Source of the DNA: Haematobia irritans
Lineage: Eukaryota; Arthropoda; Insecta; Diptera; Muscidae
Direction of reading: 5' to 3'
Length of the DNA: 64,000 nucleotides
NCBI RefSeq assembly: GCF_050003625.1
Contig: NC_134399.1
Coordinates: forward strand, 222,388,975 to 222,452,974
A model generated the notes under the pieces. It worked only from the letters and a program-made list of their open reading frames with translations, did not search any database and was not told the DNA's origin. The number at the start of each line of letters is the position of its first letter. The first letter of the stretch is position 1. This document shows positions 46,001 to 57,715 of this stretch, piece after piece. A program made the translations under genes and the position numbers.

Positions 46001-47204
46001 TTCGGGATCTTGTTTTTTCTTTCTTTTGTTTCAAATATTTTCTCTTTTTTCATGGGCCTTGAATTACTTAAAGTTGTGACCAAAGGACCAAGTAAATGGA
46101 TTGCAATAAAATAGTAGCTGGATATGCCTATTTGCCGTGACGCGTTTCATAACTTTGGCCTTAGCCATAAATTCATAAAATTAAAAAAAAAACTTTCATT
46201 CGTTTTTGTTTTTGATATAAGGAATCAGAATATGTTTTTCCATCGTTGGCTATGAGAAAACTCATATTCAATTTACATTTTTATTTTCATATTAATTAAC
46301 AAAAGGAAAACCAACAACAATAGCAACAATAATAAAATCATGTCAGCAAAGGAAAAATTTCGTTTCATTTCCATATAGCCCAAGCTGCTGGTTATTTTCG
46401 ATTCTCCCAAGCAGTTGTTGGCTGAATGGGGTGCCTGCAATATTGTACTGATGGTGGTTGGCGCGTTTGTATTTCCGTTTCCGTCGCAACTTCCTTTTTT
46501 TGGCGAGGCCAAAATCAACGAACAACCTGCTATTTAATGGAAACTTTCGAGTAACTCATTAAGGCTTAATCAATATTCAGGTATTACGTGGCCAGTCTTT
46601 TGTTTAATAGATCGACCACCCGCCAATATCTTAACGAAGTGTGGAATATTGGAAGGTGGGCTAACAAAAGGAAAAAGCCTAACAACTCAAGACATAAAAC
46701 CCTTTCGTTTAAATTCCTAGCTGACCATGAATGACTTGCATAAACCCATAAAAAATGGCCAAGTGTAAAATTACCACTAGACATGCTATTTCCAAAGGAC
46801 ATTCACAAATAGTGGCTAGTAATACTTTGTACTTGTTGAGAAAAAACAATCCCCCGACATAGAAAACAAATCCCTGAAAACCGCTATTACTCGTACTTAA
46901 GTCCACACATACGAAACACAACACACTCAGTGTGTGTAAACTTGACACTGTGTGGTGGGATAGGTGCGCTAATATGGTAATTGTTGGTGTAAGCTTAACT
47001 CTTTTGACACATGATCAGAGTGATGGATGGGCGTAGGTGTAATATGGCAACCCTTGCCATGTATAGCGTAAATTCCTTGGTGCATGCTGTCAGTTAACTG
47101 TCACTAGCAGCAAGAGCAATGTAATGTTGTAATTTCTAGACAGGAGCAACACTCTCCCACTTACTCACTCTTTCACTAAACCTGATGCATTTAATAGGTC
47201 TGTT
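43077..47204. other. Unique DNA, no gene seen
   Basis: No domain-bearing frame. Small fold-backs include ATATCACCAT-ACC-ATATGGTGATAT near 43404-43428 and AGAAGTTCC...GGAACTTCT near 45672-45708. GTTGTACAACTAAT near 43451 matches the degenerate repeats at 38810 and 39133. Frames such as 44096-44410, 45278-45520 and 45807-46079 are runs of T-rich codons and appear non-coding. Confidence 0.4.
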
Positions 47205-47645
47205 CGCGTACTTTTCCAGTAAAAAATATCCAGTAAAAACTAGCAAGAGAGTAAGAGTGTATTTTACACTCTTTGCTTAAAATTGCTGAAAAGTACACGA
47301 ACGGTATCCAGTAACTATTTGCACATTGAAAATTTCAGCTGCTAAAACATTGAAAACAAAAAATAAATCCTGTATATTTAACTTCCAATCGTAGTTGCCG
47401 AACATGTACATTGTATTGGTACTTTGTTTGTTATCATAAACCAGCTGACAAACTATGCTATGGTTTGCAAGATTTTACTGGGGGAAAAATCTCTAGCAAA
47501 AACTTGCAATTTCTCTATCTCATAACTGTCAAATGTAGTCTCTCTCCGGCTCTCTTTTGTTGGCGTTTTGGTGTAAACGAACGACTTCCAGTAAAAATTT
47601 GTAATAATTATCAAAAATTATCGGGTTCTCGAACGGAGCTAATAA
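47205..47645 (+). repeat. Repeat family D, copy 2
   Basis: Parallel to 39780-40160. It contains an extra short inverted pair GTTCGCGTACTTTTC (47211-47225) and GAAAAGTACACGAAC (about 47289-47303), which could be a small insertion within the repeat. It ends GTTCTCGAACGGAGCT. The frame at 47411-47770 crosses the repeat edge and is not a gene candidate. Confidence 0.65.
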
Positions 47646-48044
47646 CGGTTTACGTTGTCATTGTCTTCGCCATAATGCTCGCCGCCCTACTCTCAACCTG
47701 CTTTGATGAGTTCTATATTATATTTGTTTCTTTTGCTTTTAGACTCCCATTGCATTTGGGGTGGGCATAGCAGAGGAAAAAAAAAAAAAGAATATTTAAA
47801 ACCAAAGCAATGTGAACGATCGGATTTAGTCGAAATAAGTGATTTTTGAGGGGGTTTCGCAAAATACACTAGTGCCAATATATATAGCAACATTTTAATA
47901 GATTTATGAATTTGTGAACATTTTAATAAATTTAGGATCATGGAAACTCGGGCAATAATGAAACTAATAGAAATGTTGTTAAGAAGTCCAAATTTGTTTA
48001 CAATCAAAAAGAATAATTCATGTAAAAATTTTAAGAATATTAAT
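47646..48044. other. Unique DNA between two family D copies, no gene seen
   Basis: No recognisable repeat or gene. Confidence 0.4.
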
Positions 48045-48217
48045 ATTAGCTCCGTTCAAGTAGTCGATAATTTTTGATAATTATCACAAATTTTTACTGG
48101 AAGTCGTTCGTATACCCCAAACAGTAAAAGAGAGCCAAAGTTTTTGCTGGAGGTTTTTTCCAGTAAAAAAAAACTTGCAAGAGTTAGCACATAATTACCA
48201 GGTGCTTTTTAGTCATA

Positions 48218-49522
48218 AAGGGTGATACGGTCAAAATTTGGTCAATATAAACTTGACGTATTTCTTTCAATTTTGCATTTAAAAAACCTGAACACCCCTC
48301 ATTTTCAAGGTGTGTGTGTGTGTAGAATGTTGCTCCTATTTGGATTTTGGAATTCACTCTTCAGTTGTCAAAATGCCGTCCAAGCAAGAAGAGCAGCGTA
48401 TCAAAATTTTGCTCCCGCATCGCGAAAATCCGAGCTACTCGTACGCAAAGCTGGCAAAATCGCTAAAAGTTGCCAAATCAACCGTTACAAATGTAATTAA
48501 AGTGTTTGGGGAACGTTTGTCGACAGCCAGGAAGTCTGGATCGGGGGGAAATCGAAAACCGGAATCCGCCATCCGACAAAGAGAGTTGCCGGTAGTTTGA
48601 AGCGAAACCCTAACCTCTCTCTCTCCGAGATGCCGCAAATAAGCTGGGTGTATCGTCTACAACCGTGCATCGAGCCAAAAAACGAGTCGGATTATCGACT
48701 TACAAGAAGGTAGTGACTCCAAATCGCGATGATAAACAAAATACGACGGCCAAAGCGCGATCCCGGAGGCTGTACACAACGATGCTGACGAAGTTTGACT
48801 GCGTGGTAATGGACGACGAAACCTACGTCAAAGCCGACTACAAGCAGCTTCCGGGACAGGAGTTTTATACGGCAAAAGGAAGGGGAAAGGTAGCAGATAT
48901 TTTCAAGCACATAAAACTGTCAAAGTTCGCAAAGAAATATCTGGTTTGGCAAGCCATCTGTACCTGTGGCTTGAAAAGCAGCAGTTTCATAGCTTCCGGG
49001 ACTGTCAACCAAGAAATTTACGTGAAAGAGTGTTTGAATAAACGTCTGCTGCCTTTCCTGAAGAAACATGGTTGTTCCGTACTGTTTTGGCCGGATTTGG
49101 CGTCTTGCCATTACGGTAAAAAGGCCATGGAGTGGTACGCCGCCAACAACGTGCAGGTGGTTCCCAAGGACAAGAACCCTCCCAACACGCCAGAGCTCCG
49201 CCCAATTGAGAAATACTGGGCTATTGTCAAGCGGAACCTAAAGAAGACAAAAAAAAAACTGCTAAGGACGAGCAGCAGTTCAAGGTAAATTGGCTTTCTG
49301 CGGCGAAGAAGGTGGACAAGGTGGCTGTACAAAATCTGATGGCAGGTGTCAAGCCTAAGGCCCGGCAATTCGGATTTGGAAAAGCGAAAGCCTAACTGAA
49401 TATTTTTCCTGAATTTTATACTAATTGAACTTGAAAAAGAAATTTAATTTGATTTTTTAAATAAACGATTTCACCGATTTACACGCGTTTTCCCTTGACC
49501 AAATTTTGACCGTATCACCCTT
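48218..49522 (+). mobile_element. DD37E Tc1/mariner element (ITmD37E type), copy 2
   Basis: A 1305-bp element with 28-bp perfect terminal inverted repeats (starting AAGGGTGATACGGTCAAAAT) and TA duplications at 48216-48217 and 49523-49524. It is full length at the DNA level and keeps the bases missing in copy 1, but its transposase frame is broken. The element is in the opposite orientation to copy 1. Confidence 0.93.
48373..49395 (+). pseudogene. DD37E transposase, frameshifted
   Basis: Begins MPSKQEEQRIK at 48373 and ends at the TAA at 49393-49395, in the same frame as the start. Three indels separate it from the copy 1 frame: a 1-base loss near 48565-48580 (after RKPE), a 2-base gain in a CT run near 48618-48628, and a net 2-base gain in the A10 run near 49249-49258. 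Together they restore the original frame at the end. The catalytic aspartates (VMDDETY, WPDLASCHYG) and the glutamate (ELRPIEKYW) survive in the middle frame (48665-49288), and RRLYTTM, deleted in copy 1, is present. Indels in simple-sequence runs could be real decay or, for the A10 run, an assembly error. Confidence 0.9.
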
Positions 49523-49595
49523 TAAACAATACGCTCGCGTACATTTCTGATAATTTTAGCAACGAGAGTAAATCCATTTTTACTCTCTTACTTAT

Positions 49596-50458
49596 TATGA
49601 ATAAATTTGTTAGTCATTTGTCTTTTTTGGGCTACAATTGCCTACCATATTGAGGACTCCAAGAAAAAAAATTAACCTTGTGATCCTTCAGCAGCAGTAT
49701 TCGCATATATTTCGCTCGAGTCTGCATGGACAGTGGCCCGTTCCACAATTGTCTTACTATCGAATCTTTTATTGCAGACTGCAGGAGTAATTCTGCCCTA
49801 CTTGTAACGAACAGTGTGGCTTATTATAAAGTGCCAGATATCCCCAATTCTTGGTCAGTTCCAAAACTGTTATAACCTATGCTACAATATTGCACACAGT
49901 TTACAGTATACTTCCTATGTCCACGCAATTACCAACTTTGTATGGGCTTTGTATGTTCTTGGGTGACAAAGCCGTGTGCATACAGGCATATTTGGTTGCA
50001 CAAATAATTTGGTTGAGTGTTTTGTTATGTAAGTGTTGGGAATGACAGTTTTCGCTACGTCACATGGAGCATGTGTAATGACACTAATTAGTGACGAATG
50101 TTGCTGTCGCCATATTTACCAAAGCATTGGGGTATGCCTCCGCAATCCTTGTCCAAAACAATGGTCCCATATTTTGTGGAGGAAAGGACTTTTGCTGAGG
50201 TTGCCATATGCTTTGTTTTGTGTTAAAATGATATGTGTTTAAAAAATTTGGTACCGGAAATCTGGAAAACTGTCACAATTTGGAACAAACTGAACTGATT
50301 TAATTTTGTTCAGCCAAACCTATTATACACTTAAATGTTTTTTCATTCGAATCTGATTTTCCCTTATTGGCAATACTGGTGTCACATTTAAAACAAGGTT
50401 GGCAAACCTTTTGAATATTTCTTAATACGTATGCCATTGGCAACAGTGCTGTTATTTA
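49596..50458. other. Unique DNA, no gene seen
   Basis: No repeat or domain recognised; the frames at 49851-50242 are short and featureless. Confidence 0.4.
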
Positions 50459-50597
50459 CAGCCTGTTTCTGTATGTCGAACGAGCCCTATCGATCAACTG
50501 AAATGCACAGAAACAGCTGATTTTTGGTTATAAATTCAGCTGTTTGCCTCCATTTCAGTCGATCGATAGAGCCCATTCGACATACAGAATCAGGCTG
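50459..50597. mobile_element. 139-bp PIF/Harbinger-like hairpin MITE
   Basis: Nearly palindromic throughout: CAGCCTGTTTCTGTATGTCG at the left against CAGCCTGATTCTGTATGTCG read inward from the right, followed by matching ATCGATC(A/G)ACTGAAATG and CAGCTGA blocks. It is flanked by TTA on both sides (50456-50458, 50598-50600). Ends and duplication fit PIF/Harbinger MITEs. The RNA would fold into a long hairpin. Confidence 0.75.
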
Positions 50598-50600
50598 TTA

Positions 50601-53600
50601 ACCATTAAAAACGCACGTTGGCAACTCTTTTCATCTATTGTCCTTCCCACAGTGCAAACAGCTGTTAAGTAAATGTTATATGTTGTTCTCATCATATCGG
50701 AAGTAAAGTGGGGAATTAGGAAAGGAGTTTCCATGCAATGGTCTTTAAAACTCTGCACGCTTTTTCCATTCCCAGTGCCGGTATGTTAGCATAACGGGCA
50801 ATGGCTGATGTGGACAAAGTGGACATTACATGTTTTTGGATTTTGATGACCGTGCAACAGCATGCACAAAATAGGCTTAACGCAAACACGAAATACGAGG
50901 AAACATCACAGAAATGCAAAATTTAATTATTTTTACACAATAATGACGTGTCTCATATCAATATGCTTGCTAAAAATGTATTCTACTGCAGCAATAGGGT
51001 GGCAATGCGGTCACGGAGCCACCAGTTTCGTCTACACTACTCTCCTCTATCCCCATGTCAGATTGTATACATTTGTGTGCATACATGTGTGACGTAGTAA
51101 ACCAAGACAGATATTTGCCTAGCGATCCTTGATTAAAGAATTTAACTTTTAAATGGATATTAGCGATAAGCCTGTATCCAAGGATTAACGTTTACATATG
51201 GATGATTTATCTTCAACGGCTACAGACATTTGATTTTATATTCGAACATAAGTTCCACCAGTTTTGGGTAACTTATTCTCTGCTTATATGTCTACTACTC
51301 AACTTCACTCATCCCGGTAAAATGTGAAATGTGTCAATAATATTTATAAACGATTAAATGGCCATAAAATCTCTGACACACTGGTATTAAATTGCTGTTG
51401 TACAATTCACTTTGAGTTTACGTTTAATTAACGAACGTTTAAATTGACAATGCGTTAATGACATTTAAAATTCGTACAGACAACGGAAGAAAACAAAAAT
51501 AAAAAAAAGAATAAACAAATATATACACTCGAGGAAAGAATGATAGATGATTCATTACAACTCTTCTCCCTCGCAAGTTTTGATAGTGGAAATATAACGT
51601 TTTGAGAGTACATTTGGCGAAAAATGTAGTCAGCTGTTATTTTTTCCGTTGTCCATTGACTTCCTAGGAAGAATTATTTCACCAGTGGACTAGTCAAGAA
51701 TTGTTTGACCAGTGGACTAGTCAAGATCAAATCGTCTTTCCATACAAAATCGAGATTTCATGTGTTAAAAAATCGAGATTTCATATGTCAAAAAAATTTT
51801 TTTTTGAGAATAGTGGAACGTAGTGTAAACGCTTATCATACCGGAAATACTTACGGTATGGCCACACTGGGAAACTATTTGACAGAAATCAAAAACAAAA
51901 AATTGTCGCCACAGTCAAACCAGCAAATATTTTTTAGCTCATATGGAATATATTACTTCATAACAATAATATTTTCCAAAGGTATCAAAATATTTCGAAA
52001 GTACTCCTGGAAAAAAATTTGACACTCATTTTGGGCAAATATTTGCATAGTGTGACCATAGTGATACCTTACAGTTTTGTGTCAGATGTTTAAGAGATGC
52101 CACCTTGATAAATTAAAACTTGTCCAAAATAAAATATAGTCATACATTTCCATACTTTCATACTTAGTTTAAAATAGGATTTCTATTTACTATATAAAGT
52201 TCAATGTGGAAAGTTTGTTAGATAATTTGATTTTATTCGATCTTTCTTTGGTATCAAATAGAAAATAATTCTCAAGAAAATACGATCTCAAGCTTGAATA
52301 ATTATTTTCTATTTGGTGGTACATTTGCACTAACTATTCTGCAAACCGCCAAAAGTCCAGAAATTTCGAGTGTAATCTGACCACCGCCACCGCATTAATG
52401 CATCAGAGCCCATAATGATGTGCATATGATGGTCGTCATATTTGTACTATCTTCTATCTGGGTTTCCTCTGTTGGCTTGCACTTTGTCGGAGGCTCTTTT
52501 TTCGCCTCGCATTTTGCCATCCCAATACCCCGACCAATGAATCATTTATTATCAGTTCTTTACACTATATTTACTTTACATATGAACAGATATGAACCTA
52601 CGTACTTACCTGTCTAGCAAGTGAACTGAATTTGCAAGCGAATAAAATCAAAAAAGACGGTGAGATGAGATTTTTAAAAGTAATTTTTATTTTAATGTTA
52701 AACCGTGTGGAAACCGCACTCATACACACTGATACACTCACTGATGCAATGAGAACCAACCAACATAACCGGCTCATTGATAACGATGTAGGTTTAACAT
52801 TTACCTCTGTTGGGATTTCAATGCAATTTCCTATTTTTCCTTCCCTCTTGCAATACAATTGTATCTTGAAAATATTATGTCCCTTGAGAGTAGAATGGTC
52901 ATGGTTGAGAATGATGGGATGGTGGGTACATAACAGCTCCCTGCATCCTCGGTTCATTGATATGGAAATTATTTACATTGAAATACAACAAGTCCACCAC
53001 ATGTCGACTATGGAGCTTAACATGGTCGGCAGGGTTTATTTAAACCCTTATGTGTGTCCTTTTTCATTGGCATTATAATCATTTAAGTTTAAAAGATATA
53101 AGAACCGTGGAACAGTTGTCTCAAATTGATGATTTCAAAGTGGTTTCATTGTGGAAAAGATTTTATTGAGAAATTTATCAAATTCGAATTTGGACGGACA
53201 TATGCAGTGAAACCTCTCAAACTTGGACACTATGAAAAGTAGATACCTTTCAAAAGTCGACAACTTTCGTAAGCCATTTCTATATTGTCACATGAAAATT
53301 AAGCTCTCTTAAGTGTACACCTCCCAAATGTAAACAAAGCTTTGGCGACCGTGAGTGTCCGTTTCTGAGAGATCTCACTGTATTTGCACATCATGTGTTG
53401 GCAACACTGATCGGGTGAAAATGCGAGAATGATATTTTTAAGACAAAAAAGGTTAAATTTTAAATAAATAAAAATACGAATAAAAATAATAATTATAATA
53501 ATAAAAATATATAGTATTAAAAGAAAATAGGTTGTTGTAAAAAAGTTTTTTTCTTTCAATATTTCATTAGGAAATTTTGTTAATTATATACATGTTTATT

Positions 53601-53756
53601 TACCATACATCAAAATTATCAATAAATGTTCTTTGAGCTACTGTATCTTATTTTCTGTGCAAAAGATATATACCAAACATAACGGCGAATGATTGGTTGA
53701 CCAAAGGCATTCAAGTGCATTGTTGCCAAAAGCGATGAGAGTGTACACCAGAACAG
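50601..53756. other. Mostly unique DNA, no gene seen
   Basis: Contains a 27-bp-spaced direct repeat ACCAGTGGACTAGTCAAGA-like (51681 and 51708) and a 23-bp-spaced AATCGAGATTTCAT pair (51747, 51770). The frames at 52598-53078 overlap on both strands (119 and 148 codons) and neither shows a domain. A minus-strand CAG|GTAAGTA at about 52602-52612 lacks a good pyrimidine tract. Confidence 0.4.
51869..52058. repeat. Candidate short inverted-repeat element with core-promoter-like ends
   Basis: Left end TGGCCACACTGGGAAACTAT, right end (reversed) TGGTCACACTATGCAAATAT, both bordered by TA. The right end contains GGTCACACT, the Drosophila core Motif 1 / M1BP site as I know it. Either a MITE with TA duplication or a pair of protein-binding sites; not decided. 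Confidence 0.4.
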
Positions 53757-55965
53757 GTTTGCCATATTGGTCCGATCGGACCAAAATTGGTCCAAAAAAT
53801 TATTAATTTCTAATTTAAATTTAAATACAATAAAATTTTGGCTACATTTTCTATAGAAATAAAATTTTCACAAAATTTTATATAGAAATAAAATGTATAC
53901 ACAATTTTCTATAGAAATAAAATATTTACAAAACTTTCTACAGAAATAAAATTTTGACAAAATTTTCTATCGAAATAAAATATTGACAAAATTTTCTATA
54001 GAAATAAAATGTTTACAAAATTTTCTATAGAAATAAAATGTTTACAAAATTTTCTACAGAAATGTTGACAAATTTTCTATACAAATAAAATGTTTACAAA
54101 ATTTTCTGCAGATATACAATTTTGACAAAAAAAAATTTTCTATAGAAATAAAACCTTTACAAAATTTTCTACAGAAATACAATTTTGAAAAATTTTCTAT
54201 AAAAATAAAATTTTGACAAAATTTTCTATAGAAATAAAATTTTGACAAAATTTTCTATAGAAATAAAATTTTGACAAAATTTTCTATAGAAATAAAATGT
54301 TTACAAAATTTTCTACAGAAATAAAATTTTGACAAAATTTTCTATAGAAATGAAATATTGACAAAATATTCTATAGAAATACAATAAAATTTTGGCAAGA
54401 TTTTCTATTGAAATAAAATGTATACAAAATTTTCTATAGAAATAGAATTTTGACAAAATTTTCTACAGAAATAAAATTTTTGAAAAATTTTCTATAGAAA
54501 TAAAATATTGACAAAATTTTCTATAGAAATAAAATGTTTACAAAATTTTCTACAGAAATGTTGACAAATTTTCTATACAAATAAAATGTTTACAAAATTT
54601 TCTGCAGATATACAATTTTGACAAAATTTTCTATAGAAATAAAATTTTGACAAAATTTTCTATAGAAATAAAACTTTTACAAAATTTTCTACAGAAATAC
54701 AATTTTGACAAATTTTTCTATAAAAATAAAACTTTGACAAAATTTTCTATAGAAATAAAATGTTTATAAAATTTTGACAACATTTTCTATAGAAATGAAA
54801 TATTGACAAAATATTCTATAGAAATACAATAAAATTTTGGCAAGATTTTCTATTGAAATAAAATTTTGACAAAATTTTCTATAGAAATAAAATGTTTACA
54901 AAATTTTCTACAGAAATAAAATTTTGACAACATTTTCTATAGAAATAAAAATAAAAAATACTGACAAAATTTTCTACAGAAATGTTAACAAATTTTCTAT
55001 ACAAATAAAATGTTTACAGAATTTTCTACAGAAATAAAATTTGGCAAAATTTTCTATAGAAATAAAATATTGACAAAATTTCCTATAGAAATAAAATGTT
55101 TATAAAATTTTCTATAGAAATAAAACTTTTACAAAATTTTCTAAAGAAATACAATTTTGACAAATTTTTCTATAAAAATAAAATTTTGATAAAATTTTCT
55201 ATAGAAATAAAATGTTTACAAAATTTTCTCAGAAATAAAATTTTGACAAAATTTTCTATAGAAATGAGATATTGACAAAATATTCTATAGAAATACAATA
55301 AAATGTTGGCAAGATTTTCTATTGAAATAAAATTTTTACAAAATTTTCTATAGAAATAAAATGTTTACAAAATTTTCTACAGAAATGTTAACAAATTTTC
55401 TATACAAATAAAATGTTTACAAAATTTTCTGCAGATATACAATTTTGACAAAATATAGAAATAAAATTTTCTATAGAAATAAAATTGGTACAACATTTTC
55501 TATAGAAAAAACAGTTTTAATATTTATTTTTATAGAAAATAAATATTGACGAAATTTTCTATAGAAAGAAAATTTTGGTGCAATTTTCTATAGAAAGAAA
55601 ATGTTGACGAAATTTTCTATAGAAAGAATATTTTGACAAAATTTTCTATAGAAATAAAATTTTGAAAAAATTTCTATAGAAATGAAATTTTGACAAAATT
55701 TTCTATATAAAGAATATTTTGATAAAAATTTCTATAGAAATAAAATTTTGACAAAATTTTATAAAGAAATAAAATTTTTACTATAAATTTTTTCTATAGA
55801 AATAAAAGTTTGACAAAATTTTCTATCAAAGTAAAATTTTGGAAAAAATGTTAACTTTTAAATGATGTTCATTTAATTTGGAAAAATGGTCCGCTGGTTG
55901 GTATTTTGGTCCAATTTCGAAAAAATATTGGTCTTAAATAAAAAGTCATTGTGGCAACGCTGCAC
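53757..55965. mobile_element. Array-bearing element, locus 5 (about 2.2 kb, higher-order repeat)
   Basis: The left end TTTGCCATATTGGTCCGATC, GGACCAAAATTGG, the right end GGTCCGCTGGTTGG and GTGGCAACGCTGC; these match the ends of locus 4. Inside are about 70 units of the 29-bp repeat in several subtypes (TGTTTACAAAATTTTCTACA, TTTTCTGCAGATATACAATT, ATACAATAAAATTTTGGCAA). Subtypes recur in blocks, for example AATACAATAAAAT at 54378, 54823 and 55292. No coding capacity; frames such as 54054-54248 are repeat translations. Confidence 0.85.
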
Positions 55966-57389
55966 CAGAAATCAACAAGAAAGCAACACAAGCTTATGCA
56001 TCCAGTTAATTTGTTGTATTTGTATTATCACAGCAAATATTTGCCACATTTCTGTAATAAACAGTGCTACAAACACATATACTACATATGTGTGCAGTAC
56101 GGAGCGAACTACTCTCACAAAAGTATTTTTTTTTTTGGAATCATTTTAAACTTAATTGAATTTTAATATTATTACTTCGCACGCATACGCCCCAAACGTC
56201 AACCGTAAAAAAAATGCTCATGAACACAAACATACACGCATGACTTGCCAATCCGCATATATAAAAACACAAAACAGATGCAGAAATGCCAACAAAATAT
56301 GGCCAGGCTGACCATAATACGTTGGTGCATTACGTATTCCCGTATAAGTACGTAAATATGTGTGGCTCATAAATCACTACCGCAAGTGGTAAAACACGAT
56401 AATTACCCTTACAAAAGTTAAAGCACACAAGCGACGCAAACACACTCATCATACTCTTTTGCTCTCACCACCACTCCCCTTCATATTATGAGAGAATGCA
56501 TGGAAAAATCATTAACAGAAATAGAAAAATTCAATCAACACTGGATTGTTTTTTGTTTTTGCTTTGGAAATTGCCATATTTGATTTAATTAAATCTAATT
56601 TAAAAAAAATTTTGCGTTTCAAAGTTTGTTTTTGTGCAAGCTTTGATATTTATTTCGTTCGTTTGATTAGACAATTAATTACATTTCCTAGATCAGGTGG
56701 TCGATCGCACGAACGGTGGTGGTGCAATTTTCTTTTGCCATCTACATATTGGCGTTTGGGGCAGTTTTGCTGTTGTTTTTGTTGCTACCAATTTATGGAT
56801 CGATCTGATTCGTTGGCATATCTCGTCTAAATGCTAACATTCCGTTTTATTAACGAATATGGTAAATTTTACACACGGCAAAATTGCTTACTGTTGGTTG
56901 GCTAGCTCAGTGAATGCATTGAATTCAATTCGTAGTAAATGTCAATTACAAGTTAATTAAAGTCTCTACGGAGATAACTGATCTGTGAAATATACACACA
57001 CGATATAAGAACACACAACAGCTTCGCTATTAGTACGGTCGATAATATTTCGCAAATGCGTGAGAATATTGAAGAATTTTTATGTTTTGCGATCCAATGG
57101 TGGCGACGACACCTTTCTTACTTTGCTTCACAAAAATGGAGAAAGAGAAATTCTTAGCAATTCGCACGCATTTGTAATTTCTTGGTGTAGGCCAATCCCC
57201 TAAACATTGCCATAAATTGAGGTAAATAATGAAGATATATTAGATGCCAATGTTGCCAGCAGACATTCAGAAAAAACGCCAAATGAGTTATGGGTGAGAT
57301 AATAGCCAAAAAATTACGACACCGCAAAAAGTCTTATAATGGAAAATAGATTATAGATCGCCCCAAATCCAATTAAATTTTTAATGCAA
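55966..57389. other. Unique DNA, no gene seen
   Basis: No recognised repeat or coding domain; the frames at 55886-56166 start within the element edge and are featureless, as is 56546-56830. Confidence 0.4.
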
Positions 57390-57715
57390 ATGTCTTCAAT
57401 CACGAAAATGATAGTATCAATCACAGTTTTAATTGGGCATTAAAAAATTAGTAAAATTAAAAATTTAATTGATATTGATTGCAAAACTTAATTAAGTATT
57501 TTACTATTTTCAATTACTTTCTGAATTGACTTAGTGTTTTTAGTTTGATTAACAATTGATTGTTTGAAATAAAATTTTAATTCAAAATTCACTTTTTTCA
57601 ACTGACTTAGTTTGATTAAAAAGTTAATTATATCAATTAATTTATTAATTGAAAAAAAATCCAACTTCAGTCAACTTTTTAATTGGAAATTTTTGGTGAT
57701 ATTTTTTTCTGTGCA
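57390..57715. repeat. AATTAATTGA-rich short interspersed repeat, second copy
   Basis: Crowded with CAATTAA/TTAATTG words and ending GGTGATATTTTTTTCTGTGC, like 7895-8100. Boundaries are approximate. Confidence 0.45.

Larger units (their letters stand above)
48045..49595 (-). repeat. Repeat family D, copy 3, split by a DD37E element
   Basis: The left part (48045-48215) starts AGCTCCGTTCAAGTAGTCGA, TAATTTTTGATAATTATCAC, an inverted match to the end of copy 2. The right part (49537-49595) carries the GCGTACATTTCTGATAATTT end. The DD37E element 48218-49522 lies between, so this repeat was already in place when the transposon landed. Confidence 0.65.

Noticed and set aside
52602..52612. Minus-strand CAG|GTAAGTA as a fourth ratchet site
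   Set aside because: The sequence upstream of the AG on that strand lacks a pyrimidine tract, unlike the plus-strand sites.
52598..53078. Overlapping 148- and 119-codon frames on opposite strands
   Set aside because: No recognisable domain or splice context; mutual overlap suggests both are chance.
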